A stretch of DNA of 64,000 nt from Ashinkailepas kermadecensis (GCA_034440615.1 JAOTOM010004822.1:51001-115000); one strand, 5' to 3'. Positions 34,440 to 46,740 are shown, numbered from the stretch's first letter. Notes: generated from the letters alone by a model not told the origin. Made by a program: numbers and translations.

Positions 34440-35570
34440 AAATGGGACTTTTTATAGTGCAATACCGGTGGCCTTCAAGGCAAGTTCATATAATTTAAAT
34501 CAGAATTCCTGCAAAAAAACATTACTAGCTGCGCTCCAAGAAGCTCGCATTCGGGACTCAGACTCTATTTGGAACAAAATTCCAGGTTACACTTGGCATG
34601 TCGATAACATAAACGGTCCACATCGAAAGTGGGGATCAGCCATGCTCATCGCTAACAGCATACCTCATCGTCGAGTAGCGTTCAATACTGCATAGCAGTC
34701 AGCCCCAAAATTGCCTACTGCCGAACCACGGTCACCTCACCATACATTTCACCATCAGCTGCAACTCCCACACTGCAGGAGCTGAGCGGCATGCTGCTTC
34801 AGGGTCTCCCACCAGTTCTAATTATGGGAGACTTTAATGCCAAACATTCCTCCTGGGGAAACAATCGGACGGACACTAGAGGCCGTGAATTTCACCAGTT
34901 TATCTCGGATCACAACTTAGTACTTCTAAACACCGAGGCCGCCACACCACAACCCGACCTTGGGAAGATCTGACAGTGGCATTGACTTAACGTGCTGCTC
35001 CCAACGATTAAGCTCACTAATTGACTGGTCAGTTTCAGACGTTCCCGGACTGAGTGACCACTACCCAATTACAATTAGGCTCAGCTCGGGCGCTATCCAC
35101 CACACTAAGCTATTCAGACCATTTTGGAAGTTGAAAAGAGCGGACTGGGAAAAGTGTGAGAATCAGGCGGACCTCAACCTAGCAACTTCAGAGACCAGCA
35201 AAATCGAGGCGGGCTAAGAGCCATCAGATAAGCAGCACGTGACTCAGTCGCAAAAAGTAATCAATCTAGAAAAAGGGCATCTACAATATGGTGGATCCCT
35301 GACTGTCAAAGGGCAATCGCCGCCCGCACGGCGCCGTGCCCACAAACAACACAAAATATGTGTGTGCAAAGCACGCCTATTAGCATGCAGCCAATCACAA
35401 AAGCACGGTCGGTACACAATTCGAACAGCACGCCAAAACTGTTGGCAGTGCATTACGTCTCAATGCAATAGATTCACCCCTACCGGCAGAATTTGGGACC
35501 TGATGAAGCGTTTCAACCTGAAACGCCCACCACCAAGCCCCCCTCCCCAGCTCACGGTGAAAGGATAGCA
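34440..35570 (+). pseudogene. LINE B, ORF2 endonuclease and linker, truncated before the reverse transcriptase
   Basis: Pieces: GSAMLIANSIPHRR, PPVLIMGDFNAKHSSWGNN (34806-34862), GIDLTCCSQRLSSLIDWSV and GLSDHYPITIRLSS (34969-35080). Both catalytic signatures (GDFN..H and SDH) are intact here, unlike in LINE A. A basic linker follows with RYTIRTARQNCWQCITSQ and RIWDLMKRFNLKRPP, after which recognisable sequence stops at about 35570 before the RT palm. Frameshifts at about 34690 and 34970. Family: R1/Jockey/I-like, distinct from LINE A. Confidence 0.78.
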
Positions 35571-36800
35571 CGTTCCTAACCAGCAACAAGTATTAAGCCA
35601 TTTTAACTGCACTGCGCCAACGTCTCTGGCAACAACACCTGCGACACAACTATGGTAAGCGCTCCAGACGCCATTGCCGCCGAAGTAAATTTTAACTCTA
35701 ACAACACAGAAGTCTACAACCAATCAATTCCCCATAGTGAGAGCCCACCCAAAATAAGGCTCTCTTCGCCACGAATGCTCAACTTGAAATCTCGTGATGC
35801 CGAGAGATCGCTTTCATCACTTTCACTCTTCAAACGCAAGCATGACTGTGACGTTCGTGGGGACGTAGTGTGCTGCGAAAAGCTGCGGACTACGTCCATG
35901 TCTACATACTGTTCCTCATGCCGCAGACATCAAGCCCTCGGAGCCAAGCATCGCATCAGAAGCAAGAACCCAGCTCTGTTGCCAGATATATCTGCAGGGA
36001 AATATCAAGCAAACTATGGATGTGCCCAGTGGTATGTACCGGACATAGCTGCAGTGGAATATCAAGCACACTTTGGATGTGCTCAGTGGAAGTGTTCCGC
36101 TGTAAGGGCCTGGACATGCTACTAGCGGACATGCTACTAACATTAATCTACAGCACAGAAATTCGACCCAACCTGAAAGGTGATATAATTTTGATAGCGT
36201 TGGATACTCGAAACATAACGTCATAAAAACATTGGGAAATGAATAGCTTGCCATCGCACCAAGTTGACAAGCGTTCCCATCCATGACAGCAACTGTGAGG
36301 AAAAGTTATCCATCATGAACATTCATTACGCCCTTGCTTCTTCCCTGCTGTCAACACATATGTTCTTCCCACGTCCCAAATCTGACTGCGCAGCTGAGAT
36401 AGTTACAGTTCAATTCTTACTTATCACATGCAGCAGACACAAGTTACGTACGTGAGCACGTGCTTACTGGGAAAGACACGCATCATCAATAACAACCCAT
36501 TCTACATGATTTGTATGCATGGAGAAGCTATTGAGATTATTATTATTGTGCAAGGAGGCCATTTGGAACAGTTGTAATCGGGGCAACACTGCTACTTCCC
36601 TTTACTGTTTCGGAGATACTCGAAAATATGCGCACATCTTTGTTGAGCTACTTTCATCGCGGAAAACATTTAACTTGGCGCAATAATTTATGCTTAGTGA
36701 GGGGATATATCCTACATGTGCATTGTCACAAGATATGTATTTTTCTGTGGTTGTTTGAAATGTTTTTTTTTTTTATTTTGATGTTTTTTTGGGTAAATTT
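35571..36800. other. Unassigned DNA
   Basis: A short imperfect direct repeat (gcagtggaatatcaagcaca versus gcagggaaatatcaagcaaa) at about 35993 and 36052. No gene recognised. Confidence 0.4.
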
Positions 36801-36829
36801 GTGCTTTAGGATGTTTTATGAATTATTGG

Positions 36830-37330
36830 AATTTATCATTCCAATGCAATGTTTATGAAGGTGACTAAGATGATGGGATGATTTTCTGTGCATTTATTTG
36901 CTTTTCAGGTTGTGAGCAAAATAACCCCAAAAATTGGTTTTGAGTTAGGTAGCATAGCATAAAAAGAAATGTTTAGGAAATTAAATAAAAATGCAACATA
37001 ACATAACCTAACCAAGAATAGCCTCAATTAGGAGAATACAAAAACAAATTAGAAAAATTGTAAGCAATGTATTTTCTGAAAACCTTTGGAATTTAAAAAA
37101 GCATAGCCCATCCTAACCTAACCTAACATCAGCTGCTTTTGAAGAGAAAATGAGTTCCAATTTGTATTATTATTTTTTAATGTTTTCAACTATTTTCAAC
37201 ATTAAAAAACCTACACTAACCTAACCTAACCAAACCTAACCCATTTGCTGGATTTATGGAGGCAAATGTGTGTAAAAACTTTTGTTTTGTTACCACCTTA
37301 AAGCACAATAATACCTTCTTTTCTTGGTGA
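36830..37330. repeat. Dispersed AT-rich repeat with CCTAACC runs, copy 2
   Basis: Colinear with 14520-14990: aatgcaatgtttatgaaggt, then cataacctaaccaag, then cctaacctaaccaaacctaa, then ccaccttaaagcacaataat. Confidence 0.65.
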
Positions 37331-39462
37331 AATGACTGCTTATTGAGATATAAGGACAACTTGAAGTGCTTATGTAAAAAAACGCTTTCATTTCCCAATG
37401 ATATGAGTTTAAACTGCTTTGAAATTTCATCAAGACACTGGAAATACACATTTTTTAACCCTTTAACCCACATTTTAAGTGCCCTAATGGCTTCTCCTAT
37501 ATATTTTTCCAAATTGCATGCGTTGTGCAGATCCGAAAAGTTGGCTTTGAGTCGTTTGGTATGGCCACGTAAAAACTAATTCTCACAAATTTTCAAATTC
37601 CTTGGATTTGGAAAGCTTAGTTGGTGCCTAACTACTTAGCATGAGCTCAGAGCAACACTGTTTCATAAAATGCTACTAGGTTTTGCATAATTTGAGATTG
37701 AAGAACAAGTTTGCTCCAAATCAGGTTGTTGTTTTTTTTTGTGTTGGCCGGACTCATATATTTCCGTCTCTCAAATACTAGTGAATGCATGAAATTTACA
37801 GAACTGACTCAGCATCACATCAAAGCCCAGTAAGAGCCCACTGGTCACTAACAGACTTCCTCGTTGGGCTTCCGGTTCTAGTAGTTGCCACTTCTCGTAC
37901 CTACCTAAGTGGGTGGGTAGGTAACTTGCTCCTGCCCCACAATTCCACACATTCCCTTGTTTTCACCAATCAATGGGAACATTATTGTGCAAAGCACGGC
38001 CCGATGTACCTCCAAAAGTGTCCACCACACAGCGATCTCCATTAAGAGTAGAATGGATTCCACTTTATACCGATGTATGGTTGGGTCCTGGGATGGGTGG
38101 AATGGAGAGTAATGTTCCAAAATACTTAGACCTCCACACTTAGGCCGCATACCCTGCGCTTGTTAGGAAACGTAAGCGCAATATATGGCGATATCTGCCA
38201 GAGGCTTGCCTTTGCCGATCGGTGATAGAGCTGTTTTGAAGCTAAGATGTAAGTGTGAACTTCAATTTTCACTATAATTACGAGTCACCAATGCATATTT
38301 GTTTCCAGTTTTCAACTTTGCTATTTTCCAGTGGATGAAAGCATCATTTGTACGAAAATATCATACAAAAGTACTTTCCAGTTCTACTCAGATGAGGCAC
38401 TGCCTTACATGGACCGACCGCCCCTGCCATCCAGTATTACGTTCCACGGCTGACGCGTCGCTGAAACCGAATGGCGAGTTCAGATGTGGTTGCACGCGAG
38501 ACAGCAACTGATAAGGTGGCATTGTATAGAATGTACAAACCGCATGCTACTTTATTTGGCCTTGTCATTTACATATCTATAGAACTATGAAACGTGTGTC
38601 AACTTTGACACATATTTCAACCTAAATGCTGTTTAATTTCAAATTTATTTTAAAAATTTCACCCTATTTGCTGTTCATAATTTTCGACGTGGAAACAATA
38701 CTCCCAAATTCCATTTTTCACCACTTAATGCGGTAAAGAAGACAGGCATTTACCTGACCTGAGGTCGGTAATCTTGACTTTACTTAACATTTCAAAATAG
38801 CAGGTTGTTTGTCTGGGTGAACGAACAGCATTGTCTGAGTTCAGTGTTGATAAGATGCAACTACCTCAAATGGCTGCACTTTGCATATTTTGGAACATTT
38901 CTCTCCATTCCACCCATCCCAGGATCCAACCATATATCGGTATAAGAAGCTGGATAACGAACATGCATAGACATATTTGCCGCCATATGGCAGGCCAAGC
39001 CAGGTCGCTTGCTTCCAAGGGAAGGTTGTTGGCCTGGTCACCGGCGGCAGCTTAGGTTTGGAAGTTAGTTTCGCCTTTCATGTCAAGCATCTCACCGTAT
39101 TCTAAGTTTCATAGTGATGCGTCTTATAACTTTGCACTGCACTCATTCTAGCATACCTATATCTCTTTCTAAATAAGGGCTCTATGCTTGTACACCATAT
39201 TCCAAGTGGGATCGGGCCTAGGCAAAGTGCGTATTTTTCATAACTTTCCTCATTCTATATCTGGCACTCTTATTCATGATTTGGCATTCGTATTACCTTG
39301 TTCCTAGCCGAGTTACATTGTTTTTTGTTGTCCACAAAGACGATGAAGACAAGCTGACCTAGAACGGAATCCTGTGCCACCATACCCATAATGTCCGTGA
39401 ATTCCGCTTTGCATCCATTTAACGCGTTCACTTCTCAATCCAACCCATTTAGCGTGATTCCG
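37331..39462. other. Spacer with no gene recognised
   Basis: AT-rich, no array. A single diverged everted half-site (tgacctgaggtcg) is at 38755. Confidence 0.45.
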
Positions 39463-40187
39463 GTCAGATCCTCACAGTCTCTGGTCGTCAGTCTCGGGTG
39501 GGGGGTTGTCAGATCCTCACAGTCTCTGGTTGTCAGTCTCGGGTGGGGGGTTGTCAGATCCTCACAGTCTCTGGTTGTCAGTCTCGGGTGGGGGGTTGTC
39601 AGATCCTCACAGTCTCTGGTTGTCAGTCTCGGGTGGGGGTTGTCAGATCCTCACAGTCTCTGGTTGTCAGTCTCGGGTGGGGGTTGTCAGATCCTCACAG
39701 TCTCTGGTTGTCAGTCTCGGGTGGGGGGTGGGGTTGTCAGATCCTCACAGTCTCTGGTTGTCAGTCTCGGGTGGGGGGTTGTCAGATCCTCACAGTCTCT
39801 GGTTGTCAGTCTCGGGTGGGGGGTTGTCAGATCTCCAGTCTCTGGTTGTCAGTCTCGGGGGGGGGTTGTCAGATCCTCACAGTCTCTGGTTGTCAGTCTC
39901 GGGTGGGGGGTTGTCAGATCCTCACAGTCTCTGGTTGTCAGTCTCGGGTGTGGGGGTTTTCAGATTCATCACAGTCTCTGGTTGTCAGTCTCGGGTGGGG
40001 GGTTGTCAGATCCTCACAGTCTCTGGTTGTCAGTCTCGGGTGGGGGGTTTTCAGATCCTCACAGTCTCTGGTTGTCAGTCTCGGGTGGGGGGTTTTCAGA
40101 TCCTCACAGTCTCTGGTTGTCAGTCTCGGGTGGGGGGTTTTCAGATCCTCACAGTCTCTGGTTGTCAGTCTCGGGTGGGGGGTTGTC
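39463..40187 (+). repeat. 45-bp G-rich minisatellite, about sixteen units
   Basis: Unit: cagatcctcacagtctctgg then ttgtcagtctcgggtggggg with g/t tail, with occasional 1-10-base length changes. All three forward frames stay open for over 240 codons, which is a property of the unit and not evidence of protein. Runs of gggtgggggg could form G-quadruplexes. The array joins a TTAA-type repeat at its right edge. Confidence 0.95.
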
Positions 40188-40990
40188 ATGTGCTCCCTTC
40201 TAATTTCCAAACTAAGCGTCGCACGAAAATGAAAGAGGTGTCATCGGAAGGCGCTCATCAAGTAGGGCCCGAAACGACCGTCAAATTTTGTTCTCTCAAA
40301 ATGTGACGTCACAAAGGGGTTTATGAGTTCAAGCCAGGTGATGCCATGCTTTTACTGACGTCATATTTTCGGCTCTGGGGTGTTCATCTTGGGGAAGATT
40401 TTAAACACAAAACTTTTTTGGAATCAGAAAAGGGAGGCGAAATGGACCGTGCTCGAAAACAAGTATTTGCCTACCAAAAATGACAAGATTGTATGTCGAA
40501 AAATAAAATTTCCAAAATTGTAAGCTTTGGATTGTTTTCTTTTTTCTTTTTTGAATGGTTAGAGCGCACTGAACAAAGCGTTCTTTTGATTAAAGGTATC
40601 CTAATAATGAGTGCTTACTTTAGCCGGGATCGTCGATTTCAGTCCTAATAGGCAATTTCGGATAAAATAAGTATGCAAAAACTCAAAAATTGAACGCTTC
40701 CTCTGGTGAGTTTTCTTGCGTCTATTAAGATTATCGAATGCTGACAGCTTCATTCATATATCTTTATCCGCTAAAACGTGACAACTGGTTGAACTTTGTT
40801 GGAGGTGACCTCACTTGACCTTGACTAACTCCGTGATCGTGGATGACCTGACCTCAAAATTTTCACATAATAGGCCAAATTGATGTGGGAAAAGGTGTGC
40901 CAAATTTATGCGCCCTCCCTCGCGCCGTTTCTTTCACTATCGGCAGAAAACCTTAAGGGGATGTGGCGCGTAAAATGACTCACCCTGGTA
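40188..40990 (+). mobile_element. TTAA-type repeat family, + copy fused to the minisatellite
   Basis: Colinear with the reverse complement of 48781-49560: aagcgtcgcacgaaaatgaa, gtgtcatcggaaggcgctca, ggaatcagaaaagggaggcg, gaggtgacctcacttgacct and ggtgtgccaaatttatgcg. Its probable left end at 39419 (ttaacgcgttcac) lies beyond the minisatellite. Its right end has lost the terminal bases. Confidence 0.7.
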
Positions 40991-41059
40991 CGGCTAGGGC
41001 AATATTACTTTTTTCTCCTTTCCTTTACCTATACTTCAATTCAGCGTATAATTCATCAA

Positions 41060-41455
41060 TCAATCCCGTGCTGCTCCAGCTGATGAATTAAACGCATGTG
41101 CGTAATTGTACTAAAAGCTTTGCTAAAGTATAAGTTCACGACATCCATCCTGCTTCCGCTGTCAACTTCCCTAGTTGCATACTTCATAAATTCCAGAAGC
41201 TTAGTTAAGATCTCTCAGATAACAATCCATGTTAAGTATCCCTTACTGGGTCTTAGTACAACAGGCTCGATCTGTGCACCTGGATCATTGACCCTTGAGT
41301 CCCCTATAACCATAATTTACCTCTGGCTAGCCACAACCACCTCCTCACTCACACCCTCATCCGTACTGACATTACTCTCATGTTCCCTCAATGCCTCAAA
41401 CCTATTTTGTACCTCCAGGCTCGGATTCACTTTCCTCAAAGCTAACTTTCCCTGA
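41060..41455 (-). pseudogene. CR1/L2-like LINE fragment: ORF1 segment joined to reverse transcriptase
   Basis: On the - strand: KLALRKVNPSLEVQNRFEAL and VVVASQR, a stop, then IMVIGDSRVND, the (R/K)-NRF-x-L ... GDS signature of CR1-like first proteins. It passes directly into KLLEFMKYATREVDSGSRMD, VVNLYFSKAFSTITHMRL and QLEQHG, the RT region usually reading YLDFSKAFDTVPH. The whole endonuclease and early RT are missing between them. The RT catalytic Asp of DFSKAFD is Tyr. Confidence 0.68.
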
Positions 41456-43796
41456 TGTCACCAACTTATTCGTGTTCGCATTCAAATACGCATTCGTTTA
41501 CCGTCCGAATTGGGTCGAGCTGGCATTCTTGAGGAGGGAACATACATCTGTTCGACGCATTTTTCGCAAAGCTTTTTAAATTAGAACATTCGCTCCCTGG
41601 TGGTGAAAACGGGTCAGAAAAAGACAATTGCCTACTCTAGCATTCAGAAGACCAAGATCCACCCTGCCATGAACTATCCAACCGTTTCTAGAATACACAC
41701 CTGATGACCAAAACACGACAACTCATGTGCTCCCCATGGATGTAATTTACGCCACATTGAATAATATCGCCGATATTAAGACGTTATTGATGTCAAATAA
41801 CACTCTAATGACGTCATCGCCACAGGATGAGAGAACAAGCCAACATGGACCTTACCCGTGTGTACCATGCTGATTCTAGGATAATCATCTGACAGCCAAA
41901 ACTTTTACACAGACAGCTACCCGCTAACGATGAAATGATAATCATTACCAGAATCGGGGACCAATCGGAAATATCGTCACACGCAAAATGAAGAATTTAA
42001 AAAAAAATGAGTCCTCGACTGAAAGATAAAGGATACATGCAAACCAGGGTAATTTTGAAGGTCAGTTGGTCAATGATACTGCTTCGATAATAGATCAGCA
42101 AAATTAATCGCCCTGACTGCAATACGTACCGGCGTTCGCTGCTTAATCGTCCCACAAGCTCACTGGCACACAGACAGACGCAGCGAGGTAATGCAGACAC
42201 CACCAACTTTGGAACCAGGCACAGAAGGGAGATAGAAAAGGCACTTCCAATTTGGGGAAGCTTAGTAAGTATGTGTCAAAGTTCGTCGCAACACCACACC
42301 TCCACTATGTTTGTTAATCACCAGAGTAAGCAAACACCGTGCACAAGTACATGGGCGCAAAATAATCCAAGTAGTTGGTGCCCCGTACGGCACGAATCCA
42401 CCACCACCATCACCACAAGAGTAAACCAATACATGGGCGCAAAATGACCCGAGCAGTCGGTGCGCTCTGCAGCACGACCGCACTACCACCACCAGAGTAA
42501 ACAAACAGTGTCCGGTTGGCTGCATGATGAGCCATACCGACTGTTCCTAGGCGCGCTCGATGCCTACCAGCGTTTGCCAGCCAGTCGTGTGCGAAGTCAT
42601 GCTGGTACATGCAAAACATGTGCAAATAGACTGCATCTCGGTAACGTAAGTTGAGATGGCCAAAGGCCAAGATGGCAGCGGTACGTGACCAGACTACATC
42701 GATGGCTTGAGTACACCCACCATGGAGAACCCGATTAGAATATTGTGACCAGGTTTCTAAGACATGCTCGATGTTACTTGATAAAAAAAATTTTTTTTTT
42801 TTTTTTTTTTTTATATGGCTTTATGAACCGGGTCCTATTGAAGTTTGCGTGAACCCTGGCCCCACCTACACCCAAATCCATGGAGAACCCGATTAGAATA
42901 TTGCGCATGCAATTTTCTAAGAACATGCTCGATGTTACCTTGATCTAGAATGCAAGTTTGCATTCAGCATAATTGTACTCTGTACAGCAGATCATAAAAC
43001 GAAAATCGTGGAATGTCACTGCAAGATCAAGTCCATCGCGCTGACGCAGCGCTCTTTGAGAACATCTTTAAAACACGACAGGTTCGATCCCCAAACGTCA
43101 TTGTGAACATCTTCAGATATGTCTGGAAACATTAGTGTTGATGAGCCTCTACAGGCAGGCCTGTGTAGTGAAATAATAAAAGGACTCCAACAGTGACTTC
43201 CACTGGGAGACTCAACATAGTCTCTGAGAAAGTTCTGTCAAGAAATAGGGTATCTATGGCGTCAGCACAGTGCGAAGAAAAAAGCAAAACCGATCAACAA
43301 CTTCATCGGTAGGTGTCCGTCCACGAAAGACTCAAAATGTGATGAATAAGCAAGGATGCGGTGCAGTGGTCTCGGTGAAAATGTGATTTAACCGCCCCTT
43401 TTTTACACCATCCGGTTTAATTATGTCAATCAGTTTCATCTTCAACGATGAAATTTCCAACTCACAGTTCCCAGCCAATGCTACTACTTTTGGGTGTTAG
43501 AAACACCACAAGAGGTAGGTGAGAGGCCGCCACACAGCTAACAGTACACACTGCACATCAGGTCACACCGTCGGTTACGCCATACGCTGAAATGCGAGGG
43601 CTTAATGCATGTTCAGTGATCCTGGGATCACTGGACATTAAGCTAGATGGAGCACCACGTCATTCGGCTTATAGGACATACGAATGCGCTGGTGAGCGGT
43701 TTCCAGGGCAACTGCTTGCCACAAAGGACATGGATAGACACACCCCCGACTTGTTTCTCCAGACTTTCTCATCTGGGACCATGTGGTAGTGCGGCG
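41456..43796. other. Unassigned DNA with an imperfect direct repeat around a poly-T run
   Basis: ccatggagaacccgattaga and aacatgctcgatgtta-type words occur at 42720-42780 and 42880-42940, flanking a run of about 26 T (42788-42813) and gctttatgaaccgggtccta. It may be a processed insertion on the - strand. No gene recognised in the rest. Confidence 0.45.
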
Positions 43797-45411
43797 GCTT
43801 AGCCGTGGATGATGTACGCTTGGATTGGAAACTCCGCGTCGGCGCCTTTCATCTGCGCGTACAACGGCACCAACCTGCCACCTAGCGGAGGGTAAATAAA
43901 AACACCGAAACGCGGCAAGTCTTAAGCCGTTCGGAGTACGCATTTCGTATTGGCATTTTTCCAATTGATTCAGCTATCCCAGGAAGATTGCATCTGCCTT
44001 TCATGGTACAGAATTGTATTTGTTCTTTCCATATTGATTAATTATGCTCCGTACCGAAGTTGTCGTGATGCGAAGTGAAGGCATCTGTGAGAGGGAGCCC
44101 ATTTCGCCGAAAGGGTTGGCCCACCAATGTTGATTTCTTAAAATGATCGGAGGGGGCAAAGTACATGAAGGCAATAGGCAGATCAAAATGAATAGGGGGA
44201 GGGGGTCAAATTCCATAGGCTCCCATGTTAGAAATTCAAATTATTGCGACTGGGGAAGCAAGCATTGAGGGGGCAGTTTCACCCTCAAAGATAAGAATGG
44301 GTGGTTCTGCTTTCGCCTCACCCTCCTTGCTCTCTAGATATGTGGCTGATATTTTCCGGTGGAGTGGTTTGCACAACTGAATGGGAGAGTACAGACTTCG
44401 GCGTGCCCACCAATCCGCAAAGAGGATTGAGCGGAAATTCCATGGAGGGTACAAGCCCCCTCCCCTACACCATGCCACGGACAGATTTATGATAATGCCA
44501 AGGAGGCGTCATTTCTCCAGAGGGGCGGCTCTTGGTCCAGAACATTTGGACGGGGTACACGCCGATCTCCCAGAGTTGCACCATTTGTTTTTGTCTGAGG
44601 AGTGCCTTTCGCCGAAAATTCGCGGCGTGCGTTCGGACTCCCAGAGGACTGCTGTTCCCAGGCCGAGGAGCGCGTTGCGCTGATAAATTCGAGGGAGGGG
44701 GTACACTGGAACCTCCAAGAGAGGCGCCCTTCGGGTCATAAGGGCCACAACTTTCGCTTCCTTCCCCTTAGATCAGCCATTGCAACATACCCTAGCGGGC
44801 AACGCCACTACCTCTCGCCGATTCGCTACCACTTGCCAGTCGTTCGACTCAGGGGTGTTGTTTTATATAGCTTTGAGGGGGGACTGCACCTCAATGTTTG
44901 CTTACCCCCCCTCAATTATTTCAACTTCTAACATGGGAGCCAATGGAATGTCCCCCCCCCCCCTTCACAATTCATTTTGGTCTGTCCATTGCCTTCATGT
45001 ACTTTGCCCCGTCCAATCATTTCAAGATCGAGATAAAGATAGAGTGATGAGAGATAAAGATTCAAGATAAAGATCATCAAGATGTCAATATCGGTGGGCC
45101 GACCCTTGGGGCGAGGTGGGCTCCCTCTCACAGATGTCTTCACTTCGCACCGCGACAACTTCTCAACGGAGCGTAATAAATCAATACGGAAAGAACGGTA
45201 AGGTTCTTTGATCAATTTGGTATCATGAAAGGCTGATGTAATCCTCCTGGGATGTGGAAAATGCCAATACGAAATGCGTACCCTGAACTCCCATAGGCGC
45301 TCGGTCTAAAACCGGCCGCGTGTCCGTGTTTTTACTTACCCTCCGCTAGGTGGGCTGATACACAAACAGCTGTTGGTTTCCAATCCAGGCGTGCATGATC
45401 CATGGCTTAGC
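43797..45411. mobile_element. Second foldback element, 1.6 kb
   Basis: Left arm 43797-44290 and right arm 44870-45411 are inverted copies. Left gcttagccgtggatgatgt and ggattggaaact pair with right catgatccatggcttagc and gtttccaatcc; left cctagcggagggtaaataaa pairs with right tttacttaccctccgctagg; left catgttagaaattcaaatta pairs with right aattatttcaacttctaaca. The centre contains gaggggcgcc words shared with 7885-8190. A single end like this one (ctggattggaaaccaacagc) also occurs at 63299. Confidence 0.75.
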
Positions 45412-46708
45412 TACGATATTCAAGCCTATTGCGCGTTTGAAAAAAGAAAGCACCAAATTTGGCACAGGGATAGCCTAACATGTGATGAACATATTTGAAT
45501 ATTTGAACATCGCGCAACTGCCACCTGCCACAGCACCAGATGGTTGCAGTCCGCACAGAAATAAATGCGCAATGGCTTCATGGATATGCACATCTTGTCA
45601 TGTCGTTAACTATTAAATGTTTTGATGCTGCCCTGTCGTATTCTTTTCACGCGGTGATGTCGGTACTAGCTTTGACCAGCGTGCTCCTTTACCCACTTTG
45701 CGTTTTAGCAACCACTGCGCAGCTCTTGCATAGCTTGCAACCAGAAGTGAAAGGTCTGTGTTAATTTTATATCCCCAGAGGCCCATCCAAGGCCCCCTCC
45801 CTTAGCAACCAAAAACGAACCATATGAAACAAGAACGTTCAAGATGTTTACCACTCCAAAGCAGAATCTTCTATCGTTCTATGTTTCGTTACATTTTTGG
45901 GTCGGGCTCTCCCTAAAGAATATCCTGGCTGTGCCACTGATCAGCACACAAAGGCTATTTTAATGGCACTGCACGTCAAACTTTTCATAACTCAGGCTCT
46001 GGGGCACTTCCAGTTGCTTCCTGTGTCGGCAATAATATTTTTAGAATCGTGACGTCACATGCGCTCGTGACGTCACGGTTCGCCGCCTGATTGGTTGGAA
46101 AATGCTCATTCAGCTGCCTTGCCCCTTCAATGGCAAACTACGCCAATCATAACCAAGGAAGAAGCGACGTCATGAAAGTGGCCAGTGTTAGCGAAAAGCT
46201 GCTGACTCTGGGTCGTCGCTTCTGAACCATGTAGGCGTCATCGTAAGAAATAAATGGCAGACGTGACGGAAGTCTTATTCTGTCATTCCATATGTGAAGA
46301 TATTTCGGTTATTAGCTTGCAGATTTGCATCTGGTAGTCTGGTATGAGTACATGCGCACCCAGCTTTACATTAAATTTCAATTCCTCTCAATTTTTACGC
46401 CGGGACAAAATAATTAATCGCGACATCACCGTAGGTAGCTATATACTCGGCTCCCATCCGATCATGGCTTATAGCACACGTTTCAATGTATCGCGGCAAA
46501 AATGTCATGATCAAGTGAAATGTTCGGAAAACTCAGCTTACCGCAGCGAAATGTCGTGATAAGTTGGGAAAACTCATACAGGCCAATCGAATACTTGGAA
46601 GGTGATATCATCTCACACTACACTTTATATCGTTGTTTGTATGCCCGAAGCGACGAATAATGCATGTCCGAAATGATAACGTTCGAAACGCTGACGGAAC
46701 ATTATGAA
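45412..46708. other. Spacer with no gene recognised
   Basis: Contains two close cgtgacgtcac-like words at 46050-46080 (CRE-type half sites), possibly by chance. No array or frame supported. Confidence 0.4.
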
Positions 46709-46740
46709 TAATAGCAATGAGCCGCGGCTCATTGCTATTA
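46709..46740. repeat. Perfect 32-bp palindrome
   Basis: taatagcaatgagccg followed immediately by its exact complement cggctcattgctatta, with no spacer. The symmetry ends cleanly on both sides. Confidence 0.95.

Noticed and set aside
14690..37250. True interstitial telomere arrays
   Set aside because: The CCTAACC runs are two to four units, interrupted, and recur at the same place in a dispersed repeat.
39391..40306. Three overlapping long forward frames (244-270 codons), plus one reverse frame, with repeated SLWLSVSGGG-type peptides
   Set aside because: All arise from a 45-bp unit whose length is a multiple of three and which lacks stops; no start context, no non-repeat domain.
46050..46085. 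cgtgacgtcac words as CREB-type promoter sites
   Set aside because: No gene start nearby; short motif expected by chance in 64 kb.
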